NCBI GenBank assembly: GCA_903851365.1
Contig: CAINOB010000125.1
Span: 1 to 64,000 of the forward strand
Direction: 5' to 3'
DNA length: 64,000 nucleotides
Origin: an uncultured Bacteroidota bacterium
GTDB taxonomy: Bacteria; Bacteroidota; Bacteroidia; Bacteroidales; UBA12481
How positions within the stretch are numbered: position 1 is the first letter of the stretch; every line of letters starts with the position of its first letter. The notes beneath the pieces are model-generated. The model saw only the letters and a list, made by a program, of their open reading frames with translations, was not told the DNA's origin and did no database searches. The position numbers and the translations under genes are program-made. Below are positions 11,603 to 22,421 of the stretch, piece by piece.

Positions 11603-11670
11603 AACAAGTCCCGGTTGGCTGCAAAAATAGCATAAAAATGGGACTCGTGGAATTCCTAACTCCGAGTATG

Positions 11671-12249
11671 CTAGATCGAGAAATGATACAGGTAATCTGA
11701 AATCCGGGTACCCATGCGGTCCCTATAGTTCTTAGCACCGAACGATTCCAGGAATTCCTTTACATTTGCCGGACCAGCAAGGTGAGCGGCTGCAAGTATA
11801 CCCATTCGGGTTATCGGAATTGAATCATAGAAGATTAGCCCAACGTATCTGTCTATTGATTTGATCATCACGGACTCATTTATTTTCAATAGGATATCCA
11901 TAGCCTTTTCTTGCTGTTGCTCAGAAAAAGAACCCGGATCAGACTTGAACGCTTCCAATGAGATATTACCATAACCAGTAGCATCCAGAGCACTTTTACC
12001 AAACTGATATTTTCCAATAAATCCGAATCTGCTAAATTCTTTCCAGTTATTTTCAGATTCATATTTGGCAAGTAATTTTTTGAAACGATAGTACTTGACC
12101 CTAAACTGGGCTTTGTCTTTTTTAATAATATCATCTCTCATTTTTCCCAGCAAAGAAAATGAATCACCACCCGGTGGGAGATCGGGGGCCGGAAGGTATC
12201 CTGGCATAGCCAAAGCAATCAGCAGAAAAATTATATATACAAACTTCAT
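11671..12249 (-). CDS. Secreted lysozyme/transglycosylase-fold-like hypothetical protein
   Basis: Signal peptide; [33 protein letters not shown] motif. Confidence 0.5.
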   Translation of the reverse strand: MKFVYIIFLLIALAMPGYLPAPDLPPGGDSFSLLGKMRDDIIKKDKAQFRVKYYRFKKLLAKYESENNWKEFSRFGFIGKYQFGKSALDATGYGNISLEAFKSDPGSFSEQQQEKAMDILLKINESVMIKSIDRYVGLIFYDSIPITRMGILAAAHLAGPANVKEFLESFGAKNYRDRMGTRISDYLYHFSI

Positions 12250-12385
12250 AGAATTCTATTTTAATGAATAACGCTTAACGACCCGTTTTGTTGCAAGCAA
12301 ATCAGGTAGATGCGGCAAAGATACAGATATTCTGATAATTACAGCAATACTGACAGATATGAATTTGTATATGAGTGGTTTGAGT

Positions 12386-13075
12386 TTATCTTACCGGTAT
12401 CATAACCGGATGTTTTTCGTTCAATCGCCTAAGAAAAAAGAAAAGAAGGTCGTTCTGCTGGCGCTTTTTTACTTTCATAAACTCATCATAAAGTTCAGTA
12501 TCCTGCATCAGAATAACAAGAACAGATTCTCTATTGAAATCTGATACTTTACCAGTCTCAAAATCAAGTAGATACTGACGCATTTCCTGGCTTTTTGTTG
12601 TCCGATTATAAGGTCTGGAATAGTAGGGATTATAATATCCTGAATTATAGTAATCGGAATAATAAGGATCGTAATGTGTATCGATGACGGTTACGTCGGC
12701 GATAAAATGACAAACATGGCCAATAATTGGCAGCCTGTTAAATTCGCCGTTATATTGGATAAATATTTTTCCATCCTGGCAATAGCCCCAAACATTTGCT
12801 GTTGGAATTTCCTGCTTTGCCCCATATTGATCAAAATAGCCAATGGTTTTATTCTTTACGATATTGCGATAGAAATTAAAATCAGTAGGATCATCATTGG
12901 AAATTATTCTAACAGAAGGGATAGGCTGATTTTCGCGTACCTGGCTGAAATCCAGATATAAACCTGATGTAAACTGGAACTCAGGAGTATATTTTACCCT
13001 CTTAACGGAATCAGTTTGTGCGATACCGGAATAAAAACTGAGCAGGCTAAGAAAAGCTAAAGTTATATAACGCAT
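12386..13075 (-). CDS. Hypothetical secreted protein with Tyr-rich tract
   Basis: Signal-like MRYITLAFLSLLSFYSGIAQ; DPYYSDYYNSGYYNPYYSRPYNR; internal ATG at 13075. Confidence 0.55.
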   Translation of the reverse strand: MRYITLAFLSLLSFYSGIAQTDSVKRVKYTPEFQFTSGLYLDFSQVRENQPIPSVRIISNDDPTDFNFYRNIVKNKTIGYFDQYGAKQEIPTANVWGYCQDGKIFIQYNGEFNRLPIIGHVCHFIADVTVIDTHYDPYYSDYYNSGYYNPYYSRPYNRTTKSQEMRQYLLDFETGKVSDFNRESVLVILMQDTELYDEFMKVKKRQQNDLLFFFLRRLNEKHPVMIPVR

Positions 13076-13121
13076 AAATTCAAATTTACTTTTTTTACTT
13101 TTAAACATTCCTACTTTGATT

Positions 13122-14540
13122 ATGCAAAAGTACAAAATCTATGCCGCAGGTCAGTTGATTGATACATCGGGTACTCTCGAGGTTAAACGACCATATGATG
13201 GTAAACTATTAGCTATTACTGGTTTAGCAGATTCAGAAATTTTGAGTCAAGTGATTATTCAGGCAAAAAAAGCTGAAGGTACGATGAACCTGCTCCCAGC
13301 ATATAAAAGAAGTTCAATTCTGGCAAAAATTGCTGATGGAATGGTCGAGAGGAAAGGATTGTTATCGGAGATTCTATGCCAGGAAACTGGCAAGCCAATT
13401 CGTTATGCAATTGCTGAAGTAGAACGTGCAATCCAGGTTTTCAGGGTGGGTTCGGAGGAGGCCAGGCGGATACCTGGTGAATTTCTTTCGATCGACTGGA
13501 CAGTTGCTGGCGAGGGGAAGGAAGGTTGGGTAAAATACTTTCCAGTTGGGCTTGTCGGAGCAATTTCACCTTTTAATTTCCCTCTGAATCTTTCGGCTCA
13601 TAAAATTGTGCCGGCCATTGCAACTGGAAATCCGGTTATACTAAAGCCTGCTTCCCAGACTCCCGTAACAGTGCTTGAGCTGGCCAAGATAATACATGAA
13701 TGTGGCCTTCCTGAGGGTGCTGTATCAATCATGCCTATGTCGAGGGAAACCGGAAGTCTGATGACAACAAATAAAGATATCAAACTGATAACATTTACCG
13801 GATCCCCGGAAGTAGGTTGGAAAATTAAAGAACAATCCGGGAAAAAGAGGGTAGTCCTGGAACTTGGTGGCAATGCCGGCGTTTTGGTTACAGAATCTGC
13901 AGATATCAATTTAGCTCTGCAAAAATGTGTTGCTGGGGCTTTTTCCTATTCAGGTCAGGTGTGTATTCATGTTCAACGGATTTTTGTTGCTGACGGGCTT
14001 TTCCAAGAATTTATCAACCGTTTTGTAGAGTCAGCTTCATTGTTAAGAATAGGTGACCCTCTGGATTATTCGACGGATATTTCTTCCATGATTGATGAAG
14101 CCAATGCTTGCCGTGTTGAGTCTTGGGTGGAAGAAGCTGTTGAAGGTGGTGCAAAGGTGCTTTGTGGTGGTAAAAGGGTTGGCTCTTTTTTTGAACCTAC
14201 AGTCATGACAGGAACGCAACATCGTATGAAGGTTTGTGATCTGGAGGTTTTCGGGCCTGTCGTTTGCATAGAGAGGATGGGAAGTTTTGAGGAGGGGATA
14301 TCAAAAATTAATAATTCGGAATATGGATTGCAGGCTGGTGTATTTACCAACCTTATTAACGAGATGAATATTGCTTTTAATAAACTGGAAGTGGGTGGCG
14401 TTATTATAAATGATGTACCTACCTTCAGGGTTGATCATATGCCCTACGGTGGCGTCAAGGAATCGGGATATGGAAGAGAGGGGGTGAAATATGCCATGTT
14501 GGATATGTTAGAGCCACGACTTCTGGTCAAGAACAAATAA
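13122..14540 (+). CDS. NAD(P)-dependent aldehyde dehydrogenase family protein
   Basis: PFNFPLNLSAHKIVPAIATGNPVILKPASQTP, ITFTGSPEVGWKI, VLELGGNAGVLV, YSGQVCIHVQRI, GGVKESGYGREG. Confidence 0.92.
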   Translation: MQKYKIYAAGQLIDTSGTLEVKRPYDGKLLAITGLADSEILSQVIIQAKKAEGTMNLLPAYKRSSILAKIADGMVERKGLLSEILCQETGKPIRYAIAEVERAIQVFRVGSEEARRIPGEFLSIDWTVAGEGKEGWVKYFPVGLVGAISPFNFPLNLSAHKIVPAIATGNPVILKPASQTPVTVLELAKIIHECGLPEGAVSIMPMSRETGSLMTTNKDIKLITFTGSPEVGWKIKEQSGKKRVVLELGGNAGVLVTESADINLALQKCVAGAFSYSGQVCIHVQRIFVADGLFQEFINRFVESASLLRIGDPLDYSTDISSMIDEANACRVESWVEEAVEGGAKVLCGGKRVGSFFEPTVMTGTQHRMKVCDLEVFGPVVCIERMGSFEEGISKINNSEYGLQAGVFTNLINEMNIAFNKLEVGGVIINDVPTFRVDHMPYGGVKESGYGREGVKYAMLDMLEPRLLVKNK

Positions 14541-14564
14541 TGAATTTCCTGTAATACAATTTAA

Positions 14565-17399
14565 ATGAAAAAACTATTCTTTCTTCTTGTTTTGGTTGTT
14601 TCCATTGTTGCTACCGGGCATGCACAAAATGCTAAGAAGCCTGTTGACTTTGCCTTGTACGATAGTTGGAAAAGCCTTTCTTCTCAGCAAGTTTCCGATG
14701 ATGGTAATTGGCTGGCCTGGACAATCAATCCTCAAAATGGAGATGGTCAACTTTTTGTCAGGGCATGGGGTGATGCCTCCGAAAAACGAATATTTAACCG
14801 TGGTTCACAACCGAACTTTTCACCTAAGTCTGATTTTCTTGCTTTTAGAATAATTCCGCAGGCAGATTCTGTGCGAAAAGCCAAGATCAAGAAGGTTAAG
14901 ACTGAAAAGATGCCCAAGGATACTTTGGGAATCTATTTATTAGGAAGTAATAAACTCATTACCTACCCTAATATTAAGTCGTTTAAACTGGCTGATGAGT
15001 CCTCCGTCTGGATGGCATTTCAACTTGAAGAAATTAAAGCTGATGCAAAACCAGAAAAGAAGGACACTACCGCCGGTGCAAAGAAAGATGACTCAAAATC
15101 TAAAAAGAAACCTGAATTTAACGGTGTCCCGTTGATTGTGATGAATCCGTTGACCAGGGATTCTCAGAATTTTCCACTAGTTACCGAATATGGCTTTACT
15201 AAGCATGGTAAATGGTTGTACATGGTCAGCATCAAGGAGGATTCAGTAAAAACCTCGACTGTCAGAGTTTTCGATACCGGAACAGGCATTGCAAGGAATG
15301 TTTGGGAACAAACCGGAGTGATCAAAAACCTTATTTGCGATGAGAATGCCACTGAACTGGCATTCCTGTTTTCCACTGATACAGCCAAAATCAAGAGATA
15401 CAGTTTGTACTATTGGTCGGAAAAAGACGCCAACCCCAGAATGATTGTTGATGCGACAACTCCGGGCATGACTGCGGGTATGAGTGTTAGCGAAAACGGA
15501 AGAATTAACTTTACCCCAAATGGGCTGAGACTTTTTTTTGGTACTGCTAAGACGCCAATAGTTAAGAAAGAGGAGAAGGATACCCTCCTTGCTGATGACA
15601 AGGTATCGGTAGATATCTGGCACTGGCAGGAAGATGAATTGCAGAGTATACAGTTAAAACAAGTAGATCAGGAACGCAAAAAAACTTATCAGGCGGTATA
15701 TAATATTAAAAAGAACCAGATGCTTCAATTGGGAGATTCTCTGTTCATTGAAAGCTATCGTTTGGTGAAACAAGGGGATTCAGATTTTGCACTTGGTTTT
15801 TTTGATATTCCTTATCGATTGCAAAACTCCATAAATTATAAGAATACAAAGGATATTTACCAATTGGATCTGAATACAGGCTTGAAAAAGTCTTTATTCG
15901 AAAAGGTTGAATTCAGCCCACAACTTTCTCCGCAAGGCAAATATCTTTATTGGTGGGAGCCTACAGACAGTTCATGGTATTGTTTCAATATTCGCGAAAA
16001 GGTAAAAGTGAACCTGACGCACAGCCTTAATTCAGGATTTACCGAAGATATTCATGATACCCCTGATGATCCGGGAAGTTATGGAGCCATGGGATGGTCA
16101 GATAATGATGCTAATCTTTTTCTTTACGATAAATTTGACATATGGAGCCTCGATCCGGACGGCAGGAAAGCAGCTGTTTGTGTAACCGGAGGCTACGGAA
16201 AGAAGAATAATATCAGCATTAGGTATATTTCGTTGGACCCTGAGGAGAAATTTGTTGACCCCAAAAAAGATAACCTGTTTAGCACGAGAGAGGTTAAGAC
16301 CAAAAAATCTGGTTTCTGCCGGTTTTCCATTGAAAAACCTGAAGTCAGGATGATACTCCAGGGTGATTGCACCTACAGCAGGCCATCAAAAGCAAAAAAT
16401 GCCGACAAACTCTTATGGACCCGAAGTACTGTCAGCGAATTTCCTGATTTCTGGACAGGCGACTTAAGTTTTAATAATGCAATGAAAATAAGTAATGCCA
16501 ATCCGCAACAATCTAAATATATATGGGCAAGTGTGGAATTGGTTGAATGGAATGATCTTGATGGGGAATTGCATCAGGGATTGTTGTATAAGCCGGAAAA
16601 TATGGATCCTACCCTGAAATATCCCATGATCGTATACTTCTATGAGCGTCATTCCGATGCTCTGCATACACATTACGTTCCTAGAGCAAGCGCGAGTATT
16701 GTTAATCCGCTGGAATATGCGTCGAATGGTTATTTGATTTTCATGCCGGATATTCATTTTAAAAATGGACTACCTGGCAAATCATTTTACAATGCAATAA
16801 TGAGCGGGGTTCTTGAACTCGGTAAAAGGAGTTATGTCGATATGAAGCATTTAGGCATTCAGGGGCAAAGTTGGGGTGGTTATGGCACCGCATATATGAT
16901 TACTCAGACAGGAATTTTTGCTGCTGCGTCTCCGGGAGCACCAGTCAGCAATATGACCTCCGCCTACGGTGGCATTCGTAATGAAAGCGGGATGGTTCGT
17001 CAGTTCCAATATGAAAAAACGCAAAGCAGGATTGGTGGCACTCTCTGGGAGAAACCGGAATATTTTATAGAGAACAGTCCGATCTTTTTTGCCGACAGGA
17101 TCACGACCCCTTGTTTGATCAGACATGATGATGGTGATGGTGCGGTTCCGTTTTCTGAAGGGGTGCAGCTTTTTGTTGCTCTCCGACGCTTAAATAAGCC
17201 AGCCTGGCTGGTTAATTATAATAATGCACCCCATAATTTGACTCGTCAGGCTGACAAGAAAGACTGGTCGGTCAGGATGATGCAATTCTTTGATCATTAC
17301 CTTAAAGGAGCTCCTGCTCCCGCTTGGATGACTAATGGAGTGCATGCGATTGATAAAAAGGGAAGCGAAATATTTTATTGGAAGTATACGGAAAAATAG
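14565..17399 (+). CDS. S9 family prolyl oligopeptidase-like peptidase
   Basis: 944 aa; LGIQGQSWGGYGTAYMITQTGIFAAASPGAPVSNM (GxSxGG), HDDGDGAVPFSEGVQLFVALRR, NAPHNL. Confidence 0.9.
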   Translation: MKKLFFLLVLVVSIVATGHAQNAKKPVDFALYDSWKSLSSQQVSDDGNWLAWTINPQNGDGQLFVRAWGDASEKRIFNRGSQPNFSPKSDFLAFRIIPQADSVRKAKIKKVKTEKMPKDTLGIYLLGSNKLITYPNIKSFKLADESSVWMAFQLEEIKADAKPEKKDTTAGAKKDDSKSKKKPEFNGVPLIVMNPLTRDSQNFPLVTEYGFTKHGKWLYMVSIKEDSVKTSTVRVFDTGTGIARNVWEQTGVIKNLICDENATELAFLFSTDTAKIKRYSLYYWSEKDANPRMIVDATTPGMTAGMSVSENGRINFTPNGLRLFFGTAKTPIVKKEEKDTLLADDKVSVDIWHWQEDELQSIQLKQVDQERKKTYQAVYNIKKNQMLQLGDSLFIESYRLVKQGDSDFALGFFDIPYRLQNSINYKNTKDIYQLDLNTGLKKSLFEKVEFSPQLSPQGKYLYWWEPTDSSWYCFNIREKVKVNLTHSLNSGFTEDIHDTPDDPGSYGAMGWSDNDANLFLYDKFDIWSLDPDGRKAAVCVTGGYGKKNNISIRYISLDPEEKFVDPKKDNLFSTREVKTKKSGFCRFSIEKPEVRMILQGDCTYSRPSKAKNADKLLWTRSTVSEFPDFWTGDLSFNNAMKISNANPQQSKYIWASVELVEWNDLDGELHQGLLYKPENMDPTLKYPMIVYFYERHSDALHTHYVPRASASIVNPLEYASNGYLIFMPDIHFKNGLPGKSFYNAIMSGVLELGKRSYVDMKHLGIQGQSWGGYGTAYMITQTGIFAAASPGAPVSNMTSAYGGIRNESGMVRQFQYEKTQSRIGGTLWEKPEYFIENSPIFFADRITTPCLIRHDDGDGAVPFSEGVQLFVALRRLNKPAWLVNYNNAPHNLTRQADKKDWSVRMMQFFDHYLKGAPAPAWMTNGVHAIDKKGSEIFYWKYTEK

Positions 17400-17402
17400 G
17401 CC

Positions 17403-18140
17403 ATGTGTGTGTTTCTTACATTACGGGCTGATAAATCGAAACTTGAAAAGAGGTTTGATGCGACCTTTCTGGAGGAGGAAAACTACCGGCCAAACTATGT
17501 TCAAAATGCTTTTGAATTTCCAAAGTGGCCGATCATCGGAGCTGAAAACCCTGCGGTGATAAGGTATATGAATTGGGGGCTGATTCCAGCCTGGATAAAA
17601 GATGAGGAATCAGCTAAGAAGTTCAGGGTAAATACTGTAAATGCACGTGCAGAAACCATTTTTGAAAAACCTGCATTTCGCAAGGCTGCTGCCACGTCGC
17701 ACTGCCTGGTATTGGCTGATGGCTTTTTTGAATTCAGGGAGTTTGAAGGCAAAAAGTATCCATACTTTATCAGGATTGGTAAAGGCCGGCCCTTTGCATT
17801 GGCCGGCCTTTATGAGTCCTGGTCAAATCCTGCTACCGGCGAGATAATTCCTGGTTTTTCGATAATAACAACCGTGGCAAATCCGCTAATGGAACTCATA
17901 CATAATCGTAAAAAAAGGATGCCGGTTATTTTAGAAGAGGGTGACGAACGTGATTGGCTAATTGTTGGCAGGTCAAATGCGGGGTTATTAAAGCCTTATC
18001 AGGAGGAGGATATGGAAGCATGGACGGTATCAAGGAGAATAACAGAACGCGGTGGTGAAAAAAATAACGATGAAATTTTAGAGCCTTTTAATTATCCCGA
18101 GCTATCACGTGAGCGGTCAGAACAAGGATCATTGTTTTAA
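17403..18140 (+). CDS. yedK: SOS response-associated peptidase (YedK/HMCES family)
   Basis: MCVFLTLRAD (catalytic Cys2), WGLIPAWIKDE, NARAETIFEKPAFRKA, CLVLADGFFEF, IHNRKKRMPVIL. Confidence 0.93.
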   Translation: MCVFLTLRADKSKLEKRFDATFLEEENYRPNYVQNAFEFPKWPIIGAENPAVIRYMNWGLIPAWIKDEESAKKFRVNTVNARAETIFEKPAFRKAAATSHCLVLADGFFEFREFEGKKYPYFIRIGKGRPFALAGLYESWSNPATGEIIPGFSIITTVANPLMELIHNRKKRMPVILEEGDERDWLIVGRSNAGLLKPYQEEDMEAWTVSRRITERGGEKNNDEILEPFNYPELSRERSEQGSLF

Positions 18141-18143
18141 GGG

Positions 18144-18689
18144 TCAAAGCTCGATTGAGCCCTCTTCAAATTCTCCGAATTTTAAAGATAACATTGCAAC
18201 CAGCTTCCTGATTGTCTCGATTGCTTCGGCAGTATCCTCAGAAATGGTCCTTTTCTTCATTTTCATTAGCATGAAACCATAAAGGACAGTAAGGCAGACT
18301 TCCATATCACTCATTTTGTCCGTGACAATCATTTTTTTTCTGAAATCACCGATATTATAAATAGCATCCTCATATAATACCCGGTAATCAGAATGATGCG
18401 GACTGTCGATCAGCCGATAATGAAAATCATTAAGATCATCAAGCAAGCCGACCAGGTATGCCAAGTGACCAGCGGATTTTATCTGTTCAGATTTCATTGA
18501 TTCAATGAGACCTTCATACCATAATCTGATATCCTTTTTAATATCCGGATCTACCTGATATTGATCAGCGAGTTCCTTATTAATGCGGTCTGGATCAAAA
18601 TTGTATGCCCGGATTAGGTCTTCAATTTGCCACATGTACAATATATACTCGGCAATGTTTTCTGCTCTTTTCTGCTGGGAGATAATCAT
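18144..18689 (-). CDS. DUF4924 family protein
   Basis: MIISQQKRAENIAEYILYMWQIEDLIRAYNFD start; internal ATG at 18689. Confidence 0.75.
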   Translation of the reverse strand: MIISQQKRAENIAEYILYMWQIEDLIRAYNFDPDRINKELADQYQVDPDIKKDIRLWYEGLIESMKSEQIKSAGHLAYLVGLLDDLNDFHYRLIDSPHHSDYRVLYEDAIYNIGDFRKKMIVTDKMSDMEVCLTVLYGFMLMKMKKRTISEDTAEAIETIRKLVAMLSLKFGEFEEGSIEL

Positions 18690-18699
18690 TTGATCAATT

Positions 18700-19074
18700 C
18701 TAGATATCCAATTTATTAATATCTCTCCTTTGTTTTTTTGTCGGTCTGCCAGTTCCCCTGTCGCGAACATAGAAAGCGCTTTCCTGGTTGTGACGTACGC
18801 GGTCGAATTCTTCCTGAGGTGTCAGATTGATAGTGTTTTCGGCTGCCAATGTTGCCGAACCTCTTTTCTCAATGAGTCCGGTAACCTGATAAGTTAAAGT
18901 CAAAGGAGGTTTTTTTACAACTATAATATCGCCAATATGAATATTTCTGCTCGGTTTCACGGGTTCGTCATTTATAAGGATACGCCCACGCTGGCATTCT
19001 TCAGTAGCCAGGCTTCGGGATTTATATATCCTTACGGCCCAAAGCCATTTATCAATTCTGACACCTTCTCCCAC
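18700..19074 (-). CDS. S4 domain RNA-binding protein (Hsp15-like)
   Basis: VRIDKWLWAVRIYKSRSLATEECQRGRILINDEPVKPSRNIHIGD; RDRGTGRPTKKQRRDINKL. Confidence 0.9.
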   Translation of the reverse strand: MGEGVRIDKWLWAVRIYKSRSLATEECQRGRILINDEPVKPSRNIHIGDIIVVKKPPLTLTYQVTGLIEKRGSATLAAENTINLTPQEEFDRVRHNQESAFYVRDRGTGRPTKKQRRDINKLDI

Positions 19075-19772
19075 TATTCTTTAATCTCCAATTTAAACCC
19101 AGTTCCGTGTATGTTGATAATATTTACGATTGGATCTGATTTAAGGTAGCTACGAAGTTTAGCAATATAGACGTCCATACTCCTTCCCATAAAGTAATCG
19201 TCAGAGCCCCAAATGCTGACCAGTAATTGTTCTCTTCGGACCAGTTCGTTGGCATTTTGGCAGAGCATACGCAGCACCAAAGCCTCTTTTTTTGTCAACC
19301 TTCTTTCTTCTCCATGTAATTGAAGAAGCTGATTTGGAAAATCGAATATGATGGAGCCTATTGTGAAAACGTCCTGTTTGATAGAATCGGATACTTTGCC
19401 TAACCGACGAAGAATAATATCGATCCGGAGTTTCAACTCTTCCGTACTGAATGGCTTTGTAATATAATCATCTGCCCCCAGTTTAAGCCCTCTGATGCGA
19501 TCAGATTCCAATCCCCTTGCTGTCAGAAACAGGAAAGGGGTTCCAGGTTTGAAATGCAGAATGTTTTCTGCAAGCGTAAATCCATCTTTAACGGGGAGCA
19601 TCACATCTAGTATACACAGATCGAATGGTTTGGATTTGAAGGTATTAAGACCAGTTAATCCGTTTTTCTCCCAAGTAACTTTGAAGCCTTCCAGGTCGAG
19701 AAAGTCCTGAAGCATATAACCAAGATTTTGATCATCCTCTACCAGGAGGATTTCTGCTTTAGCTGGTTTCAT
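19074..19772 (-). CDS. OmpR-family response regulator (RprY-like)
   Basis: LLVEDDQNLGYMLQDFLDLEGF; LCILDVMLPVKDGF; C-terminal winged helix YIAKLRSYLKSDPIVNIINIHGTGFKLEI. Confidence 0.92.
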   Translation of the reverse strand: MKPAKAEILLVEDDQNLGYMLQDFLDLEGFKVTWEKNGLTGLNTFKSKPFDLCILDVMLPVKDGFTLAENILHFKPGTPFLFLTARGLESDRIRGLKLGADDYITKPFSTEELKLRIDIILRRLGKVSDSIKQDVFTIGSIIFDFPNQLLQLHGEERRLTKKEALVLRMLCQNANELVRREQLLVSIWGSDDYFMGRSMDVYIAKLRSYLKSDPIVNIINIHGTGFKLEIKE

Positions 19773-21037
19773 AATGGTAAAGTTATGATAAACCTTGAAC
19801 CATTTCCTGGTTCGCTTCGAACCGCAATAGTTCCGCCATGTGCTTCGATCATAGTTTTCACGTAATAAAGCCCTATTCCCGTACCTTTTACGTTATGCAG
19901 GTTACCGGTGGGCACACGGTAGAATTTTTCGAAAATGTGTTTCTGCGCTTCGGCTGTTATACCGATACCATTGTCCTTGAATTCAAGAATAAAGTTGGAA
20001 TCATGAATGGAGGTGCTGATGAGAATCTCAGGCTCTGCAGTCGCATATTTCTGGGCGTTATCAATTAAGTTATGAATGATATTGGTGAAGTGAACAGGAT
20101 CAATAAATAATTCTGATTTTTCCGCCTTAAAATCCAGGTCAATGACCGCACCTTTGCGACAATCCTCGATGCATAAAGTGTCGACAGCATCACGTATTAG
20201 TTCATGAATATCGGTAGGGTGACGGTCAACATCGAGATCTTCGCGATTTCTGACAGCTACTTGCAGAATTCGGTCAACCTGTGATCGCATCCTTCGGTTT
20301 TCCTGATTAATAATATCTATATAGCGGTTAATACGATCCGGCGATTCCGATATATCCGGACGTTTGAGTACTTCGCAGGCTAATGAAATATTAGATATTG
20401 GGGTTTTAAATTCGTGCGTCATATTATTTATAAAATCGTTTCGCATTTCCGTAATTTTTTTCTGGCGAACGATGGTCAGCACGATAAAAGCAAAACTGGC
20501 GATCACAATTAAGAGAAAAATAACTGAAGCGACCAACCATTGAATCATATCCTTAACAATCAATTGCCTTGGTTGATTGAATTGAACCTCCATACGATGG
20601 CTTTCCTGATGGTGCAAACAGGATAGGCTGATTTTATGAGGCAGGCTATAATTTTTATGTTTTAGCTTTCCGGTTTTCTCAAAAAGAACCTTACCGGAAC
20701 TGCAGTTGACTATACGGAACTCAAAAATTGTATCCAGACCATGATAGTCAAAATGAACGCGCATGAGTGAATCTATTTCAGCTGGTTCAAGGTTAATAAA
20801 CAATGAATCGGACCGAGCAGGTACGCTAAGGCATCCACAAGTTTTATCGCATGCCTTACCCTGATGGTTCTGAACATATTCATCAAGAGCACCTTGCATA
20901 GCGATAGTTACCCGGCTGTTGAATTGTTCCTCACCGAGACGCAGAGCATGATTTATCCAAAATAGCTGGGTAACAATCAATCCAACAAGTGAAAGTGCGG
21001 AAGCAATAATTATCCAGCGGATCGTAATCCTTTTCAT
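19769..21037 (-). CDS. Sensor histidine kinase (RprX-like)
   Basis: Two TM segments; NNMTHEFKTPISNISLACEVL H-box; DNAQKYA N-box; FKDNGIGITAEAQKHIFEKFYRVPTGNLHNVKGTGIGLYYVKTM. Confidence 0.92.
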   Translation of the reverse strand: MKRITIRWIIIASALSLVGLIVTQLFWINHALRLGEEQFNSRVTIAMQGALDEYVQNHQGKACDKTCGCLSVPARSDSLFINLEPAEIDSLMRVHFDYHGLDTIFEFRIVNCSSGKVLFEKTGKLKHKNYSLPHKISLSCLHHQESHRMEVQFNQPRQLIVKDMIQWLVASVIFLLIVIASFAFIVLTIVRQKKITEMRNDFINNMTHEFKTPISNISLACEVLKRPDISESPDRINRYIDIINQENRRMRSQVDRILQVAVRNREDLDVDRHPTDIHELIRDAVDTLCIEDCRKGAVIDLDFKAEKSELFIDPVHFTNIIHNLIDNAQKYATAEPEILISTSIHDSNFILEFKDNGIGITAEAQKHIFEKFYRVPTGNLHNVKGTGIGLYYVKTMIEAHGGTIAVRSEPGNGSRFIITLPL

Positions 21038-21140
21038 TTCGGCTAATTTTTAGGCAAAGATAGGGTATGGTAATAAGCGGATGTTGTGGTTAACAAGAAT
21101 TTAACAGCGAAATTGGAGTTCTATCTGAACCAAGAAATTA

Positions 21141-21707
21141 TCAAGGACGTGTATTAAATTGATTCATTGTCCTGTCGATGCCAATAAAGGCAAAGCTATG
21201 GATGATTTCACCTGCAATTTTAATTCGTTCGGGGAGCTTTACTTTTTCTTCAGGAGTCCATTCGCCCAGGACATAATCAATTTGATTGTATCGTTTTTCT
21301 TCGTTGCCGATTCCAAATCTTAATCTTGCATAATCTTCATGTCCCAGAATCTGAGTGATATGCTTTAACCCGTTATGTCCACCATCGCTTCCTTTTTTTC
21401 TGAGTCGAAGCTGGCCGAAAGGTAAGGCGAGATCATCTACCATGACCAATAGGTTTTGATCCTCAATTTCTTCCTTCTGTAGCCAATAACGCACGGCATT
21501 ACCGCTCAGGTTCATGTATGTAGATGGTTTGAGAAGAACAAACTCCCTCGACTTATAACGGTATTCGGCTATATCACCATAACGGCGAGGAGTAAAAACA
21601 ATATTGGACGCTTCGGCAAAAGCGTCCAATATTGTAAATCCTATGTTATGCCTTGTGTTGGAGTATTCCTTACCAAAATTACCTAATCCTGCGATCAGAT
21701 ATTTCAC
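21141..21707 (-). CDS. pth: Peptidyl-tRNA hydrolase
   Basis: [68 protein letters not shown]. Confidence 0.95.
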   Translation of the reverse strand: MKYLIAGLGNFGKEYSNTRHNIGFTILDAFAEASNIVFTPRRYGDIAEYRYKSREFVLLKPSTYMNLSGNAVRYWLQKEEIEDQNLLVMVDDLALPFGQLRLRKKGSDGGHNGLKHITQILGHEDYARLRFGIGNEEKRYNQIDYVLGEWTPEEKVKLPERIKIAGEIIHSFAFIGIDRTMNQFNTRP

Positions 21708-21733
21708 CTGGCGGATGTTAAATGGTTAATTAC

Positions 21734-22318
21734 CTATTTGGTTTCAGGAGTAGCTGCATCTGCAGCACCTTTAGCAGCACGAGTCGTTTTTACAGAAGCA
21801 ATAACGGCATTTTTCGGATCCAGAATATTAAAATCAGGATAAGAAAGGTCACGTACTTTTATCGATTGACCAACTTCCACTTCAGTCACATCAAGCAAAA
21901 GTTCATCAGGTAGGTTCTGAATCAATCCACTAATTTTTACACGACGCATTTCAAGTTTCAGTTTACCACCTTGCTGTACACCTTTTGCGAAACCTTCGAG
22001 ACGTACAGGAATACTTACGATTACTGGTTTGCCATCTGCTATTCTGATAAAATCGATATGCAGAGGACGGTCGGAAACTGGATGAAACTGGATATCTTTC
22101 ATGATAGCAGGAAAAATCTTGCCTTCAATATTCAGATTAATCTGATAGGTGCTAGATGTATTGATTACCAGGCCGTATTCTTTTTCATTCCCTGTGAAAT
22201 GGACTGGTTCCCCGCTGCCATAAAGCACACAGGGAATTGAATCTTCATTACGAACTTTTTTGGTTGCTTTTTTACCCAGATCCTTGCGGAGGGTACCTTT
22301 TAAATCAAATGTTTTCAT
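21734..22318 (-). CDS. rplY: 50S ribosomal protein L25 (Ctc form)
   Basis: MKTFDLKGTLRKDLGKKATKKVRNEDSIPCVLYGSGEPVHF; PIVSIPVRLEGFAKGVQQGGKL. Confidence 0.93.
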   Translation of the reverse strand: MKTFDLKGTLRKDLGKKATKKVRNEDSIPCVLYGSGEPVHFTGNEKEYGLVINTSSTYQINLNIEGKIFPAIMKDIQFHPVSDRPLHIDFIRIADGKPVIVSIPVRLEGFAKGVQQGGKLKLEMRRVKISGLIQNLPDELLLDVTEVEVGQSIKVRDLSYPDFNILDPKNAVIASVKTTRAAKGAADAATPETK

Positions 22319-22421
22319 TGCATTAAATTGTGCTACTCAGGACTGAACTGCGTTTAGCCGGCATCTCGCAGCAGCAGCCCCCCATTACACTTAAAATAAC
22401 TATCCGGCTGAAAAGAGGGTG

